From Mannheimia sp041807705 (GTDB lineage Bacteria; Pseudomonadota; Gammaproteobacteria; Enterobacterales; Pasteurellaceae): 64,000 nucleotides of DNA. The notes beneath the pieces were generated by a model. The model saw only the letters and a list, made by a program, of their open reading frames with translations, was not told where the DNA came from and did not search any database. The DNA lies in NCBI RefSeq assembly GCF_041807705.1, contig NZ_JBGTYY010000005.1:29922-93921 (forward strand), given 5' to 3'. The translations under genes were made by a program, and so were the position numbers. This document shows, piece by piece, positions 51,243 through 60,137 of this stretch. How positions within the stretch are numbered: position 1 is the first letter of the stretch; each line of letters begins with the position of its first letter.

Positions 51243-51713
51243 GTGAATTTAAATGCAACACTAATTGGTCAGCTTATTGCGTTCGCAATCTTTGTTGCGT
51301 TCTGTATGAAATATGTATGGCCACCGCTAATTCGAGCGATTGAAGAGCGTCAAGCAAATATTGCTAACGCATTGGCTTCTGCCGAAAAAGCGAAACAAGA
51401 ACAGGCTGATTCTAAAGCTGCTGCGGATCAAGAAATCCTGCAAGCGAAAGAAGAAGCTCAAAAAATTATTGATTTAGCAACAAAACGTCGTAATGAAATT
51501 TTAGAGTCTGTACAAGCAGAAGCTGAAATTGAGCGTCAGCGTATTATTGAGCAAGGTTATGCGGAAGTTGAAAGCGAGCGTAAACGTGTTCAAGAAGAGC
51601 TTCGTCAAAAAGTGGCTGCATTGGCTGTTGCCGGTGCGGAGAAAATTGTCGGTCGTTCAGTTGATGCTGCAGCGAACAACGATATTATTGATAAGCTAGT
51701 TGCAGAACTATAA
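51243..51713 (+). CDS. atpF: AtpF, F1Fo ATP synthase subunit b
   Basis: 156 residues: one N-terminal helix (LIGQLIAFAIFVAFCMKYVWPPL) then a long charged coiled coil that forms the peripheral stalk. GTG start with GGAGG at 51235-51239. Length equals E. coli subunit b. It lies 13 bases before atpH. Confidence 0.97.
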   Translation: MNLNATLIGQLIAFAIFVAFCMKYVWPPLIRAIEERQANIANALASAEKAKQEQADSKAAADQEILQAKEEAQKIIDLATKRRNEILESVQAEAEIERQRIIEQGYAEVESERKRVQEELRQKVAALAVAGAEKIVGRSVDAAANNDIIDKLVAEL

Positions 51714-51726
51714 GAAGGTGGGGCAG

Positions 51727-52260
51727 ATGTCAGAATTAAGCACAGTAGCTCGCCCCTATGCTAAAGCGGCTTTCGATTTTGCTTTAGAACAAGGTCAATT
51801 GGACAAATGGCAGCAAATGTTACAGTTTTCTGCATTAGTCGCTAGTGAAGAGCAAGTCGGTGATTTTATTAATTCATCACTTGCAAGCGGTCAAATTTCT
51901 GATGCTTTTATCAAAATTTGTGGCGAACAATTAGATCAATATGGGCAAAATTTCATTCGTGTTATGGCTGATAATAAGCGTTTAGCTGTATTACCTGCTG
52001 TATTTAGTGCATTTTTAGAATTAAGAGCAGAACACGAATCAATTAAAGATATTGAGGTTGTCTCTGCAGAAAAATTAACAGATGCACAAGAAGCAAAAAT
52101 TGCCAATGCGATGGAAAAGCGACTCGGAACAAAAGTACGAATTACTTCATCAGTAGATAACTCATTAATTGCGGGTGTTATTATTCGTTATGATGATGTG
52201 GTGATTGATGGTAGTAGTCGTGGACAGCTAAACCGCTTGAGTCAAGAGTTGAGCTTGTAA
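51727..52260 (+). CDS. atpH: AtpH, F1Fo ATP synthase subunit delta
   Basis: 177 residues (E. coli 177), joining the peripheral stalk to F1. The ATG at 51727 (MSELSTVARPYAKAAFDFALEQ) has AAGGTGG upstream; a longer frame into atpF is not needed. C-terminal signature: SLIAGVIIRYDDVVIDGSSRGQLNRL. Confidence 0.96.
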   Translation: MSELSTVARPYAKAAFDFALEQGQLDKWQQMLQFSALVASEEQVGDFINSSLASGQISDAFIKICGEQLDQYGQNFIRVMADNKRLAVLPAVFSAFLELRAEHESIKDIEVVSAEKLTDAQEAKIANAMEKRLGTKVRITSSVDNSLIAGVIIRYDDVVIDGSSRGQLNRLSQELSL

Positions 52261-52272
52261 GAGGAATAAAAA

Positions 52273-53814
52273 ATGCAACTAAATTCAACAGAAATTAGTG
52301 AATTGATTAAAAAACGAATTGCCCAATTTAATGTGGTATCTGAAGCAAAAAGCACAGGGACAATCGTTTCAGTAAGTGATGGAATTATTCGTATCCATGG
52401 TCTTGCTGATGTAATGCAAGGTGAAATGATTGCATTACCAGGCAATCGTTATGCGATTGCATTAAACTTAGAAAGAGATTCTGTCGGTGCGGTTGTAATG
52501 GGACCTTATGCTGATTTAGCAGAAGGGATGGAAGTACAATGCACCGGTCGTATTTTAGAAGTACCGGTTGGTCGTGGGTTATTAGGTCGTGTAGTTAATA
52601 CATTAGGTCAGCCTATTGATGGTAAAGGTGAAATCCAAAATGATGGTTATTCTCCAATCGAAGTGATTGCACCAGGTGTTATTGACCGTCAATCTGTTGA
52701 TCAACCTGTTCAAACGGGCTATAAAGCAGTGGACTCAATGGTGCCAATCGGTCGTGGTCAGCGTGAGCTTATCATCGGTGACCGTCAAACAGGTAAAACT
52801 GCATTAGCTATCGATGCGATCATTAACCAACGTGATTCAGGCATTAAATGTATCTATGTTGCTATCGGTCAAAAAGCATCAACTATTGCCAACGTAGTGC
52901 GTAAATTAGAAGAGCACGGTGCATTACAAAACACTATCGTGGTTGTAGCATCTGCGTCTGAATCAGCCGCATTACAATACTTGGCTCCTTATGCGGGGTG
53001 TGCAATGGGTGAATACTTCCGTGATCGTGGTGAAGATGCGTTAATCGTTTATGATGATTTATCTAAGCAAGCAGTTGCTTACCGTCAAATTTCATTGTTA
53101 TTACGCCGTCCACCGGGTCGTGAAGCATTCCCGGGTGATGTATTCTACCTACACTCTCGTTTATTAGAGCGTGCGTCTCGTGTAAACGCAGACTATGTAG
53201 AGCGTTTCACTAACGGTGCGGTAAAAGGTCAAACAGGTTCTTTAACTGCATTACCGATCATCGAAACTCAAGCGGGCGACGTTTCTGCGTTCGTTCCAAC
53301 AAACGTAATCTCGATTACTGATGGTCAGATTTTCTTAGAATCAGGCTTATTCAATGCGGGTATTCGTCCTGCGGTAAACCCGGGTATCTCGGTTTCTCGT
53401 GTGGGTGGTTCTGCACAAACTAAACTTGTTAAGAAATTAGCGGGTGGTATTCGTACTGCATTAGCACAATACCGTGAATTAGCAGCATTCGCACAGTTCG
53501 CATCAGACCTTGATGAAGCAACACGCAAACAGCTTTCTCACGGTCAGAAAGTAACTGAATTGTTGAAACAAAAACAATTCGAGCCAATGTCTGTTGCACA
53601 GCTTGGTTTATCTCTAGCGGCGGCTGAATATGGTTATCTTGATGATGTACCTGTTGAGCGTGTAGGTTCATTTGAGTCTAACTTATTGGCTTATGCTCAA
53701 AGTAACTACGGCGAGTTTATGCAAGAACTGTCAAAATCTGGCAATTTCAATGATGAAATTAAAGATAAATTGAACGAGATTTTATCTAGTTTCAAAAAGA
53801 ATAGTGCTTGGTAA
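52273..53814 (+). CDS. atpA: AtpA, F1Fo ATP synthase subunit alpha
   Basis: 513 residues (E. coli 513), nucleotide-binding but non-catalytic subunit. Walker A GDRQTGKTALAID, then VAIGQKASTIANV and the arginine-finger segment NPGISVSRVGGSAQ. GAGGAA upstream of the ATG. Codons are strongly biased, as for a highly expressed gene. Confidence 0.98.
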   Translation: MQLNSTEISELIKKRIAQFNVVSEAKSTGTIVSVSDGIIRIHGLADVMQGEMIALPGNRYAIALNLERDSVGAVVMGPYADLAEGMEVQCTGRILEVPVGRGLLGRVVNTLGQPIDGKGEIQNDGYSPIEVIAPGVIDRQSVDQPVQTGYKAVDSMVPIGRGQRELIIGDRQTGKTALAIDAIINQRDSGIKCIYVAIGQKASTIANVVRKLEEHGALQNTIVVVASASESAALQYLAPYAGCAMGEYFRDRGEDALIVYDDLSKQAVAYRQISLLLRRPPGREAFPGDVFYLHSRLLERASRVNADYVERFTNGAVKGQTGSLTALPIIETQAGDVSAFVPTNVISITDGQIFLESGLFNAGIRPAVNPGISVSRVGGSAQTKLVKKLAGGIRTALAQYRELAAFAQFASDLDEATRKQLSHGQKVTELLKQKQFEPMSVAQLGLSLAAAEYGYLDDVPVERVGSFESNLLAYAQSNYGEFMQELSKSGNFNDEIKDKLNEILSSFKKNSAW

Positions 53815-53839
53815 TCTAACTTTTTAGCGGAGAAAAAAT

Positions 53840-54706
53840 ATGGCAGGTGCTAAAGAGATAAGAACCAAAATTGCAAGTGTTCGTAATACACAAAAAATTA
53901 CCAAAGCGATGGAAATGGTTGCCGCATCAAAAATGCGTAAAACCCAAGAGCGTATGTCGGCTTCTCGCCCTTATGCAGATAGCATTCGCAAAGTAATTAG
54001 CCATATTGCCAAAGGTAACATTGAGTATCAACACCCATTCCTCATCTCACGTCCAGTGAAAAAAGTGGGCTATTTAGTGGTTTCAACTGACCGTGGATTG
54101 TGTGGTGGTTTGAATATTAACTTATTTAAAACAGTGTTAAATGAGTTAAAAGAAAAAGATGATCAGGGTATTAAATCTGAATTAAGTTTGGTTGGAAACA
54201 AAGGTATTTCTTTTTTCAGCCCAATGGGATTAGAGATTAAAGGTCATCTTAATGGATTGGGTGATACACCAGCAATGGAAAATTTAGTCGGTATTGTAAA
54301 CGGTATGGTAAAAGCCTTCCGTGATGGCGAGATTGACGAAGTTTATGTGGTATATAACCGCTTCGTAAACACTATGTCGCAAAAACCGACAATACAAAAA
54401 TTACTTCCATTGCCAGAGCTTGAAAATGACTCATTAGGGCAAACAGGTTCTTGGGATTATATCTATGAACCAAGTCCGCAAGCGTTATTAGATAGCTTAC
54501 TTGTACGTTATTTAGAATCTCAGGTATATCAAGCAGTTGTTGATAACCTAGCCTCTGAACAAGCAGCTCGAATGGTTGCGATGAAAGCGGCAACAGATAA
54601 CGCAGGTAATCTCATCAATGAGTTACAATTGGTGTATAACAAAGCTCGTCAAGCAAGTATTACGAATGAATTAAATGAAATTGTCGCGGGTGCCGCAGCA
54701 ATTTAA
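53840..54706 (+). CDS. atpG: AtpG, F1Fo ATP synthase subunit gamma
   Basis: 288 residues forming the rotating central shaft. N-terminal helix EIRTKIASVRNTQKITKAMEMVAASKMRK and C-terminal helix AMKAATDNAGNLINELQLVYNKARQASITNELNEIVAGAAA are the family signatures. Shine-Dalgarno GCGGAG precedes the start. Confidence 0.97.
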   Translation: MAGAKEIRTKIASVRNTQKITKAMEMVAASKMRKTQERMSASRPYADSIRKVISHIAKGNIEYQHPFLISRPVKKVGYLVVSTDRGLCGGLNINLFKTVLNELKEKDDQGIKSELSLVGNKGISFFSPMGLEIKGHLNGLGDTPAMENLVGIVNGMVKAFRDGEIDEVYVVYNRFVNTMSQKPTIQKLLPLPELENDSLGQTGSWDYIYEPSPQALLDSLLVRYLESQVYQAVVDNLASEQAARMVAMKAATDNAGNLINELQLVYNKARQASITNELNEIVAGAAAI

Positions 54707-54726
54707 CAATGAATAGAGGAACGGTA

Positions 54727-56100
54727 ATGGCAACGGGAAAAATTGTACAGATCATCGGTGCGGTAATCGATGTTGAGTTTCCGCAAGATGCAGTACCAAA
54801 AGTTTATGATGCATTAAAAGTTGAAACAGGCTTAACGCTTGAGGTTCAACAACAATTAGGTGGCGGTGTGGTTCGTTGTATTGCACTTGGTTCATCTGAT
54901 GGTTTAAAACGTGGCTTAAAAGTTGAAAATACGAATAAAGCGATTGAAGTACCAGTAGGTACAAAAACGTTAGGTCGTATTATGAACGTATTAGGTGAGC
55001 CAATCGATGAAGCAGGCCCTATCGGTGAAGAAGAGCGTTGGACAATTCACCGTGCAGCACCAAGCTATGAAGAACAAGCTAATAGTACCGAGTTACTTGA
55101 AACGGGTATCAAAGTTATCGACTTAGTCGCTCCGTTTGCGAAAGGTGGTAAAGTTGGTCTATTCGGTGGTGCGGGCGTAGGTAAAACGGTAAATATGATG
55201 GAGTTAATCCGTAACATCGCTATAGAGCACAGCGGTTACTCTGTATTTGCGGGCGTAGGTGAGCGTACTCGTGAGGGTAACGACTTCTACCACGAAATGA
55301 AAGACTCTAACGTATTAGACAAAGTATCACTTGTTTACGGTCAGATGAACGAACCACCGGGCAACCGTCTGCGTGTGGCATTAACAGGCTTAACAATGGC
55401 GGAGAAATTCCGTGATGAAGGTCGTGATGTCTTATTCTTCGTAGATAACATCTATCGTTATACCCTTGCAGGTACGGAAGTATCCGCATTATTAGGTCGT
55501 ATGCCGTCTGCGGTAGGTTACCAACCAACTCTTGCAGAAGAGATGGGGGTATTACAAGAACGTATTACTTCAACGAAAACAGGTTCTATTACCTCTGTTC
55601 AAGCAGTATATGTTCCTGCGGATGACTTAACTGACCCGTCTCCGGCAACAACCTTTGCTCACTTAGACTCAACAGTAGTATTAAGTCGTAATATCGCATC
55701 ACTTGGTATCTACCCAGCGGTAGACCCATTAGACTCAACCTCTCGCCAGTTAGACCCATTAGTGGTTGGCGAAGAGCATTATAACGTTGCTCGTGGTGTA
55801 CAAGGTACATTACAACGTTATAAAGAGTTAAAAGATATTATTGCAATCTTAGGTATGGACGAATTATCTGAAGATGACAAACGCTTAGTAGCTCGAGCCC
55901 GTAAAATTGAACGTTTCCTTTCACAACCATTCCACGTTGCGGAAGTATTCAACGGCGTGCCGGGTAAATTCGTACCATTAAAAGATACAATTCGTGGCTT
56001 TAAAGGCATTTTAGAAGGCGAATACGACCATATTCCAGAACAAGCGTTCTATATGGCGGGTTCAATTGACGAAGTGGTTGAAAGAGCAAAACAGATGTAA
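54727..56100 (+). CDS. atpD: AtpD, F1Fo ATP synthase subunit beta
   Basis: Catalytic subunit, 457 residues from the ATG at 54727 (MATGKIVQIIGAVIDVEFP), preceded by GAGGAA; the frame extends six codons upstream but without family support. Walker A GGAGVGKTVNMMELI, catalytic glutamate context GVGERTREGNDFY, and VDNIYRYTLAGTEVSALLGRMPSAVGYQPTL are intact. Confidence 0.98.
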   Translation: MATGKIVQIIGAVIDVEFPQDAVPKVYDALKVETGLTLEVQQQLGGGVVRCIALGSSDGLKRGLKVENTNKAIEVPVGTKTLGRIMNVLGEPIDEAGPIGEEERWTIHRAAPSYEEQANSTELLETGIKVIDLVAPFAKGGKVGLFGGAGVGKTVNMMELIRNIAIEHSGYSVFAGVGERTREGNDFYHEMKDSNVLDKVSLVYGQMNEPPGNRLRVALTGLTMAEKFRDEGRDVLFFVDNIYRYTLAGTEVSALLGRMPSAVGYQPTLAEEMGVLQERITSTKTGSITSVQAVYVPADDLTDPSPATTFAHLDSTVVLSRNIASLGIYPAVDPLDSTSRQLDPLVVGEEHYNVARGVQGTLQRYKELKDIIAILGMDELSEDDKRLVARARKIERFLSQPFHVAEVFNGVPGKFVPLKDTIRGFKGILEGEYDHIPEQAFYMAGSIDEVVERAKQM

Positions 56101-56125
56101 TTGTTCTTAAACAAAGGAGAACAGT

Positions 56126-56548
56126 ATGACATCTCAATTTGAACTCACAGTTGTGAGTGCGGAAAGTAAAATCTTTGAAGGCACAGTAACAAGTGTGCGT
56201 GTTTCAGGGATTGATGGCGAATTAGGGATCTATGCAGGGCATACCCCATTATTAACTGCTATCAAACCGGGTATGGTTAAATTCACTTTAGCTGATGGTA
56301 AAGAAGAGTTTATCTACGTATCAGGTGGTTTCCTTGAGGTACAACCAACCGTTGTTACCGTGCTTGCAGATACCGCAATTCGTGGTGAAGACTTAGATGA
56401 ACAACGTATTCTTGAAGCAAAACGCAAAGCAGAAGAACGTTTATCTAAAGCCGATAGTGAAGACTATTTAACGGCGAAATTAGCACAAGAAATTGCTAAA
56501 TTACGTGTTTACGAACTCACAAAAACAAAATTAGCGAATAAACGTTAA
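56126..56548 (+). CDS. atpC: AtpC, F1Fo ATP synthase subunit epsilon
   Basis: 140 residues: N-terminal beta barrel (FELTVVSAESKIFEGTVTSVRVSGIDGELGIYAGHTPLLTAI) and C-terminal helical hairpin from about residue 90 that inhibits ATP hydrolysis. AAAGGAGAA precedes the ATG. It ends the operon, followed by a terminator. Confidence 0.97.
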   Translation: MTSQFELTVVSAESKIFEGTVTSVRVSGIDGELGIYAGHTPLLTAIKPGMVKFTLADGKEEFIYVSGGFLEVQPTVVTVLADTAIRGEDLDEQRILEAKRKAEERLSKADSEDYLTAKLAQEIAKLRVYELTKTKLANKR

Positions 56549-56553
56549 TCTCG

Positions 56554-56584
56554 AAAAACCTCACGAAAGTGGGGTTTTATTTTT
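56554..56584 (+). terminator. Terminator of the atp operon
   Basis: Stem AAAACCTCAC / GTGGGGTTTT (one G-U pair) with a short loop, then TATTTTT. Confidence 0.85.
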
Positions 56585-56704
56585 ACAAGCGGTTGAAAAT
56601 CATAAATTATTTCCAATAATTCATTTCTTACTTGACGACAGATTGTTTTTTTTTTGTACAATTTTGGTGTGCGTTTGCACGGTTAATTTAATAAGGAAAA
56701 CACT

Positions 56705-58342
56705 ATGTCGGTAAAAAAACTTTCTCTAGCTAGTCTTATTTTACTTAGTCTTACAGCCTGTAGTAGCGGTGGTGGGAAATCAGGTGAAACAAATCTAAAA
56801 CGGCAAAATGAGCTAACCCAAGCTCAGGCAGAACTAGATTCTGTTAAATCAGAATTAGTAAAAGCAAATCAAGATCTAAGTTCAGCGCAAAGCGAGCTTT
56901 CAAAAGCAGCTCATACTGTACAACAAGCCCAAGCAGATTTAGCCAAAGCTCAAGCGGATAAAAACACAACGTCAGCACAATTAGCTCAAGCGAAAGCAAA
57001 TTTAGCGAACGCAGAAAAAGCGAAAGAAATTGCAGAAAGCAAGTTATCTGTTGCGAATAATGAAAAACAAGCGGTGCAAAATCAGCTAAATTCTGCAAAT
57101 GGCGATCTGGTTAAAGCGAAGAGCGATTTACAACAAGCCCAAGCAGATTTAGCGAAAGCTCAAGCGGATAAAAATACAACGGCAGCACAATTAGCTCAAG
57201 CGAAAGCAAATTTAGCGAACGTAGAAAAAGCGAAAGAAATTGCAGAAAGCAAGTTATCTGTTGCGAATAATGAAAAACAAGCGGTGCAAAATCAGCTAAA
57301 TTCTGCAAATGGCGATCTGGTTAAAGCGAAGAGCGATTTACAACAAGCCCAAGCAGATTTAGCGAAAGCTCAAGCGGATAAAAACACAACGGTAGCACAA
57401 TTAGCTCAAGCGAAAGCAAATTTAGCGAACGCAGAAAAAGCGAAAGAAATTGCAGAAAGCAAGTTATCTGTTGCGAATAATGAAAAACAAACGGTGCAAA
57501 ATCAGCTAAATTCTGCAAATGGCGATCTGGTTAAAGCGAAGAGCGATTTACAACAAGCCCAAGCAGATTTAGCGAAAGCTCAAGCGGATAAAAATACAAC
57601 GGCAGCACAATTAGCTGTAGCAGGAAAAGCAAAATCTGAGGCAGAAATGGCATTGCAAAATAAAAATAAGGTGATTAAAGAAATCGTCCGTAAAGCCGCA
57701 GAAATTACCAATGAGCAGGGGCGAGAGTATTCTTGGGTCAATTACACAGGATTATCTTCTCTTCCACAAGGGTTAAGCAAGCACGCCTTTATTAGTATGT
57801 CAGCAGAAAATTTAGATGGTATTTTTGTGGGCGATCACTATATTTATCTGACGCCAAGTGTAATGGTGGAGGGGCGTGATAATACTGCATTTTGGGATAG
57901 CGACTCACCTAAACAAAGTAGTTTTAGAGTACAAAGTATTAATGGTACAAAAACAGAAAATCTTCCATCAGCTGGTGAAGCTACTTATATAGGAAAAGGT
58001 TTTAACTCCGATAATATCGGTCTTTTAAACTACAAAGTGAATTTTACCGAGAAAACAGGGGCTGGCTCTCTTTCACAATTTAATAATACCGCTATTCCAA
58101 CAATCCAGTTAGAAAAAGGTAATATTGTTGATGGTATGATTAAAGCGAACGCTTCTGCCGCAGGGGGTATTTCAGGCAAGTACGAATTAGGTTTTTATGG
58201 AGATAATGCTCAATCTATTGCAGGCGAAACTTATCTTTATAAACAATTTGAGGGTGGAATTGCAACCAACGGCAATACCGCTAAAAAATATGGCGATAGC
58301 GAGCGTGGCACAGTTTTTGGTATAGCTGGTGAGAAGCAATAA
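56705..58342 (+). CDS. Surface-lipoprotein candidate with coiled-coil repeats and TbpB-like C-terminal barrel
   Basis: 545 residues. Lipoprotein signal with lipobox LTAC (Cys19), followed by SSGGGKSG, a polyglycine tether often seen in surface-exposed lipoproteins. Residues about 30-310 are a continuous heptad coiled coil of Ala/Gln/Lys, including three 70-residue near-identical units. The last 230 residues form a distinct beta-rich domain; its end (AGGISGKYELGFYGDNAQSIAGE then ERGTVFGIAGEKQ) resembles the barrel of TbpB/fHbp-like, Slam-exported lipoproteins. Ligand unknown. Start with AAGGAAAA upstream. The stalk may act as an adjustable spacer holding the barrel away from the cell. Confidence 0.85.
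   Translation: MSVKKLSLASLILLSLTACSSGGGKSGETNLKRQNELTQAQAELDSVKSELVKANQDLSSAQSELSKAAHTVQQAQADLAKAQADKNTTSAQLAQAKANLANAEKAKEIAESKLSVANNEKQAVQNQLNSANGDLVKAKSDLQQAQADLAKAQADKNTTAAQLAQAKANLANVEKAKEIAESKLSVANNEKQAVQNQLNSANGDLVKAKSDLQQAQADLAKAQADKNTTVAQLAQAKANLANAEKAKEIAESKLSVANNEKQTVQNQLNSANGDLVKAKSDLQQAQADLAKAQADKNTTAAQLAVAGKAKSEAEMALQNKNKVIKEIVRKAAEITNEQGREYSWVNYTGLSSLPQGLSKHAFISMSAENLDGIFVGDHYIYLTPSVMVEGRDNTAFWDSDSPKQSSFRVQSINGTKTENLPSAGEATYIGKGFNSDNIGLLNYKVNFTEKTGAGSLSQFNNTAIPTIQLEKGNIVDGMIKANASAAGGISGKYELGFYGDNAQSIAGETYLYKQFEGGIATNGNTAKKYGDSERGTVFGIAGEKQ
56921..57615 (+). repeat. Three 210-bp tandem repeats plus a partial fourth
   Basis: Units begin CAACAAGCCCAAGCAGATTT at 56921, 57131, 57341 and 57551 (exact 210-bp period, 70 codons). 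The fourth stops after about 65 bases. Copies differ at only a few positions (for example TCAGCA/GCAGCA/GTAGCA), so homogenisation or recent expansion is likely. Confidence 0.93.
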
Positions 58343-58410
58343 TTATTGTAGGTTTACAAGCGGTCAAAAATAGTAAATTTTTTGCAAAAACAGACCGCTT
58401 GTAGAAACTT

Positions 58411-58436
58411 AAAAGCGAACCCTAAGGTTCGCTTTT
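58411..58436. terminator. Bidirectional terminator between the lipoprotein gene and asnA
   Basis: Perfect 11-bp stem AAAAGCGAACC / GGTTCGCTTTT with a 4-base loop; T/A tracts on both sides suit both convergent genes. Confidence 0.88.
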
Positions 58437-58441
58437 CGTTA

Positions 58442-59434
58442 TTAAAGAATATTCTCAAACTGTTCAAACACTTCTTTTGGCCATACGCTTGATTGTACTT
58501 CGCCGATGTGTTTTTTACGGAGTAAGAACATCACTAAGCGTGATTGACCGATACCACCACCGATTGAAAGCGGTAATTTGCCCGCTAATAAATCTTGGTG
58601 CCAATCCATCTTTAAGCGGTCTTCATCGCCTGTAAGTGACACTTGTAAACGCAATGCTTTTTCATCAACACGAATACCCATCGATGAAAGCTCGAATGCT
58701 GTGCCTAATTCTTCGTTCCACACTAAAATATCGCCGTTTAAGCCTTTGTAGCCTTGTTCTGATTCGGTTGTCCAGTCATCGTAGTCTGGAGCTCGACCAT
58801 CGTGAGGTTTACCATCAGATAATTTACCACCGATACCAATTAAGAACACTGCTCCGCATTCTTTACAGATCGCATTTTCACGCTCTTTGCCCGTCATATT
58901 TGGATAGCGTTGCACTAAATCTTCACTATGCACAAAGGTAATTTGTTTTGGTAAAACAGACGGAATATCAAAGCGAGCTTCCACTGCTAATTCAGTTAAA
59001 CGGATAGCCTTATAGATTTCATTAACAGTTTCTTTTAAGTATTCAAAGTTACGGCGACCTTCAGGAATTACTTTCTCCCAGTCCCATTGATCCACGTAAA
59101 CAGAGTGAGTGCGGTCTAATGAATCTTCATCAGGGCGTAGAGCTGCCATATGCACAAATAAGCCTTCGCCTTCTTTAAAACCGAAGCGAGCAAGTGTGTG
59201 GCGTTTCCATTTTGCAAGAGAGTGAACAACCTCATAAGTTGCATTTGGAATACATTTTACGTTTACTTTTACCGCTTTTTCGATACCCGAAAGGTTATCT
59301 TGCATACCGTTGCCGACTTCGCTCAAGATCGGACCTTGCACTTCAACAATGCCTAATTTATCAATTAAATATTGCGTAAAGGTGTTTTTAACAAAACTGA
59401 TTTCTTGTTGTTGTAAGATGAATGACTTTTTCAT
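58442..59434 (-). CDS. asnA: AsnA, aspartate-ammonia ligase (asparagine synthetase A)
   Basis: 330 residues (E. coli 330). Class II synthetase-like enzyme making asparagine from aspartate, ammonia and ATP. Landmarks: QQEISFVKNTFTQYLIDKLGIVEVQGPI, HMAALRPDEDSLDRTHSVYVDQWDWEKVI, ELSSMGIRVDEKAL and SIGGGIGQSRLVMFLLRKKHIGEVQ. Divergent from its regulator gene asnC, as in E. coli, although here the pair is about 18 kb from the predicted origin. Confidence 0.98.
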   Translation of the reverse strand: MKKSFILQQQEISFVKNTFTQYLIDKLGIVEVQGPILSEVGNGMQDNLSGIEKAVKVNVKCIPNATYEVVHSLAKWKRHTLARFGFKEGEGLFVHMAALRPDEDSLDRTHSVYVDQWDWEKVIPEGRRNFEYLKETVNEIYKAIRLTELAVEARFDIPSVLPKQITFVHSEDLVQRYPNMTGKERENAICKECGAVFLIGIGGKLSDGKPHDGRAPDYDDWTTESEQGYKGLNGDILVWNEELGTAFELSSMGIRVDEKALRLQVSLTGDEDRLKMDWHQDLLAGKLPLSIGGGIGQSRLVMFLLRKKHIGEVQSSVWPKEVFEQFENIL

Positions 59435-59598
59435 TTTTTGCTTTCCTAATGAATGTTAGTATGAATGGCTGCTAATTTAAAGAATTTTGTTAAAAATGCA
59501 ATATTTATCAAATAAAAAAGCAAATGTATTAAATTTGGTTTAAAATAAATTAAATTATTTTAGATAAAATTTAAAGAAACGGTTTTTAAGGAGAGAAA

Positions 59599-60072
59599 AT
59601 GCACAACAAAAGCAAGGTAAAATTAGAAATTGATAAACTCGATCAGCAAATTTTACGCTGTTTAATTAAAGATGCTCGCATTCCTTATGCAGAAATGGCG
59701 AAAGGTTTCGGTGTAAGTGCGGCAACCATTCACGTTCGGGTGGAAAAAATGCGACAAGCGGGGATTATTGAATCAACAAAAATTGTAGTCGATGAACGAA
59801 AATTAGGCTATGATGTATGTTGCTTTATCGGCATTATTTTAAAGTCTGCAAAAGATTATGACAAAGTGATCGCAAAACTCAATGAATTTGATGAAGTGGT
59901 TGAAGCATATTACACCACGGGCAATTACTCGATTTTTATTAAAGTAATGACTCACACTATTGAGGAATTACATTCAGTGTTGGCGGGCAAAATTCAATCT
60001 ATTGATGAAATTCAATCAACAGAAACCTTAATTTCGTTACAAAATCCGATTTTGAGAGGTATTTTGCCTTAA
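59599..60072 (+). CDS. asnC: AsnC, Lrp-family regulator of asnA
   Basis: 157 residues (E. coli 152). N-terminal HTH (LDQQILRCLIKDARIPYAEMAKGFGVSAATIHVRVEKMRQAGII) and C-terminal ligand-binding RAM domain with VVEAYYTTGNYSIFIKVM. AsnC activates asnA unless asparagine is present. The 164-base AT-rich gap to asnA holds the control region. GGAGAG sits before the start. Confidence 0.95.
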   Translation: MHNKSKVKLEIDKLDQQILRCLIKDARIPYAEMAKGFGVSAATIHVRVEKMRQAGIIESTKIVVDERKLGYDVCCFIGIILKSAKDYDKVIAKLNEFDEVVEAYYTTGNYSIFIKVMTHTIEELHSVLAGKIQSIDEIQSTETLISLQNPILRGILP

Positions 60073-60137
60073 TAAGCGGTTAAAAAAGTATAAATTATTT
60101 GCAAATAAACATTGCAATATAAATAAAAGGAAATAGA

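Noticed and set aside
56844..57518. Repeated minus-strand frames (MQNLADF...) opposite the lipoprotein stalk
   Set aside because: Antisense shadows of the 210-bp repeats; no family and no ribosome sites.
56921..57615. Tandem repeats considered as a CRISPR array
   Set aside because: The unit is 210 bp with no unique spacers, and it is in frame within a coiled-coil protein.
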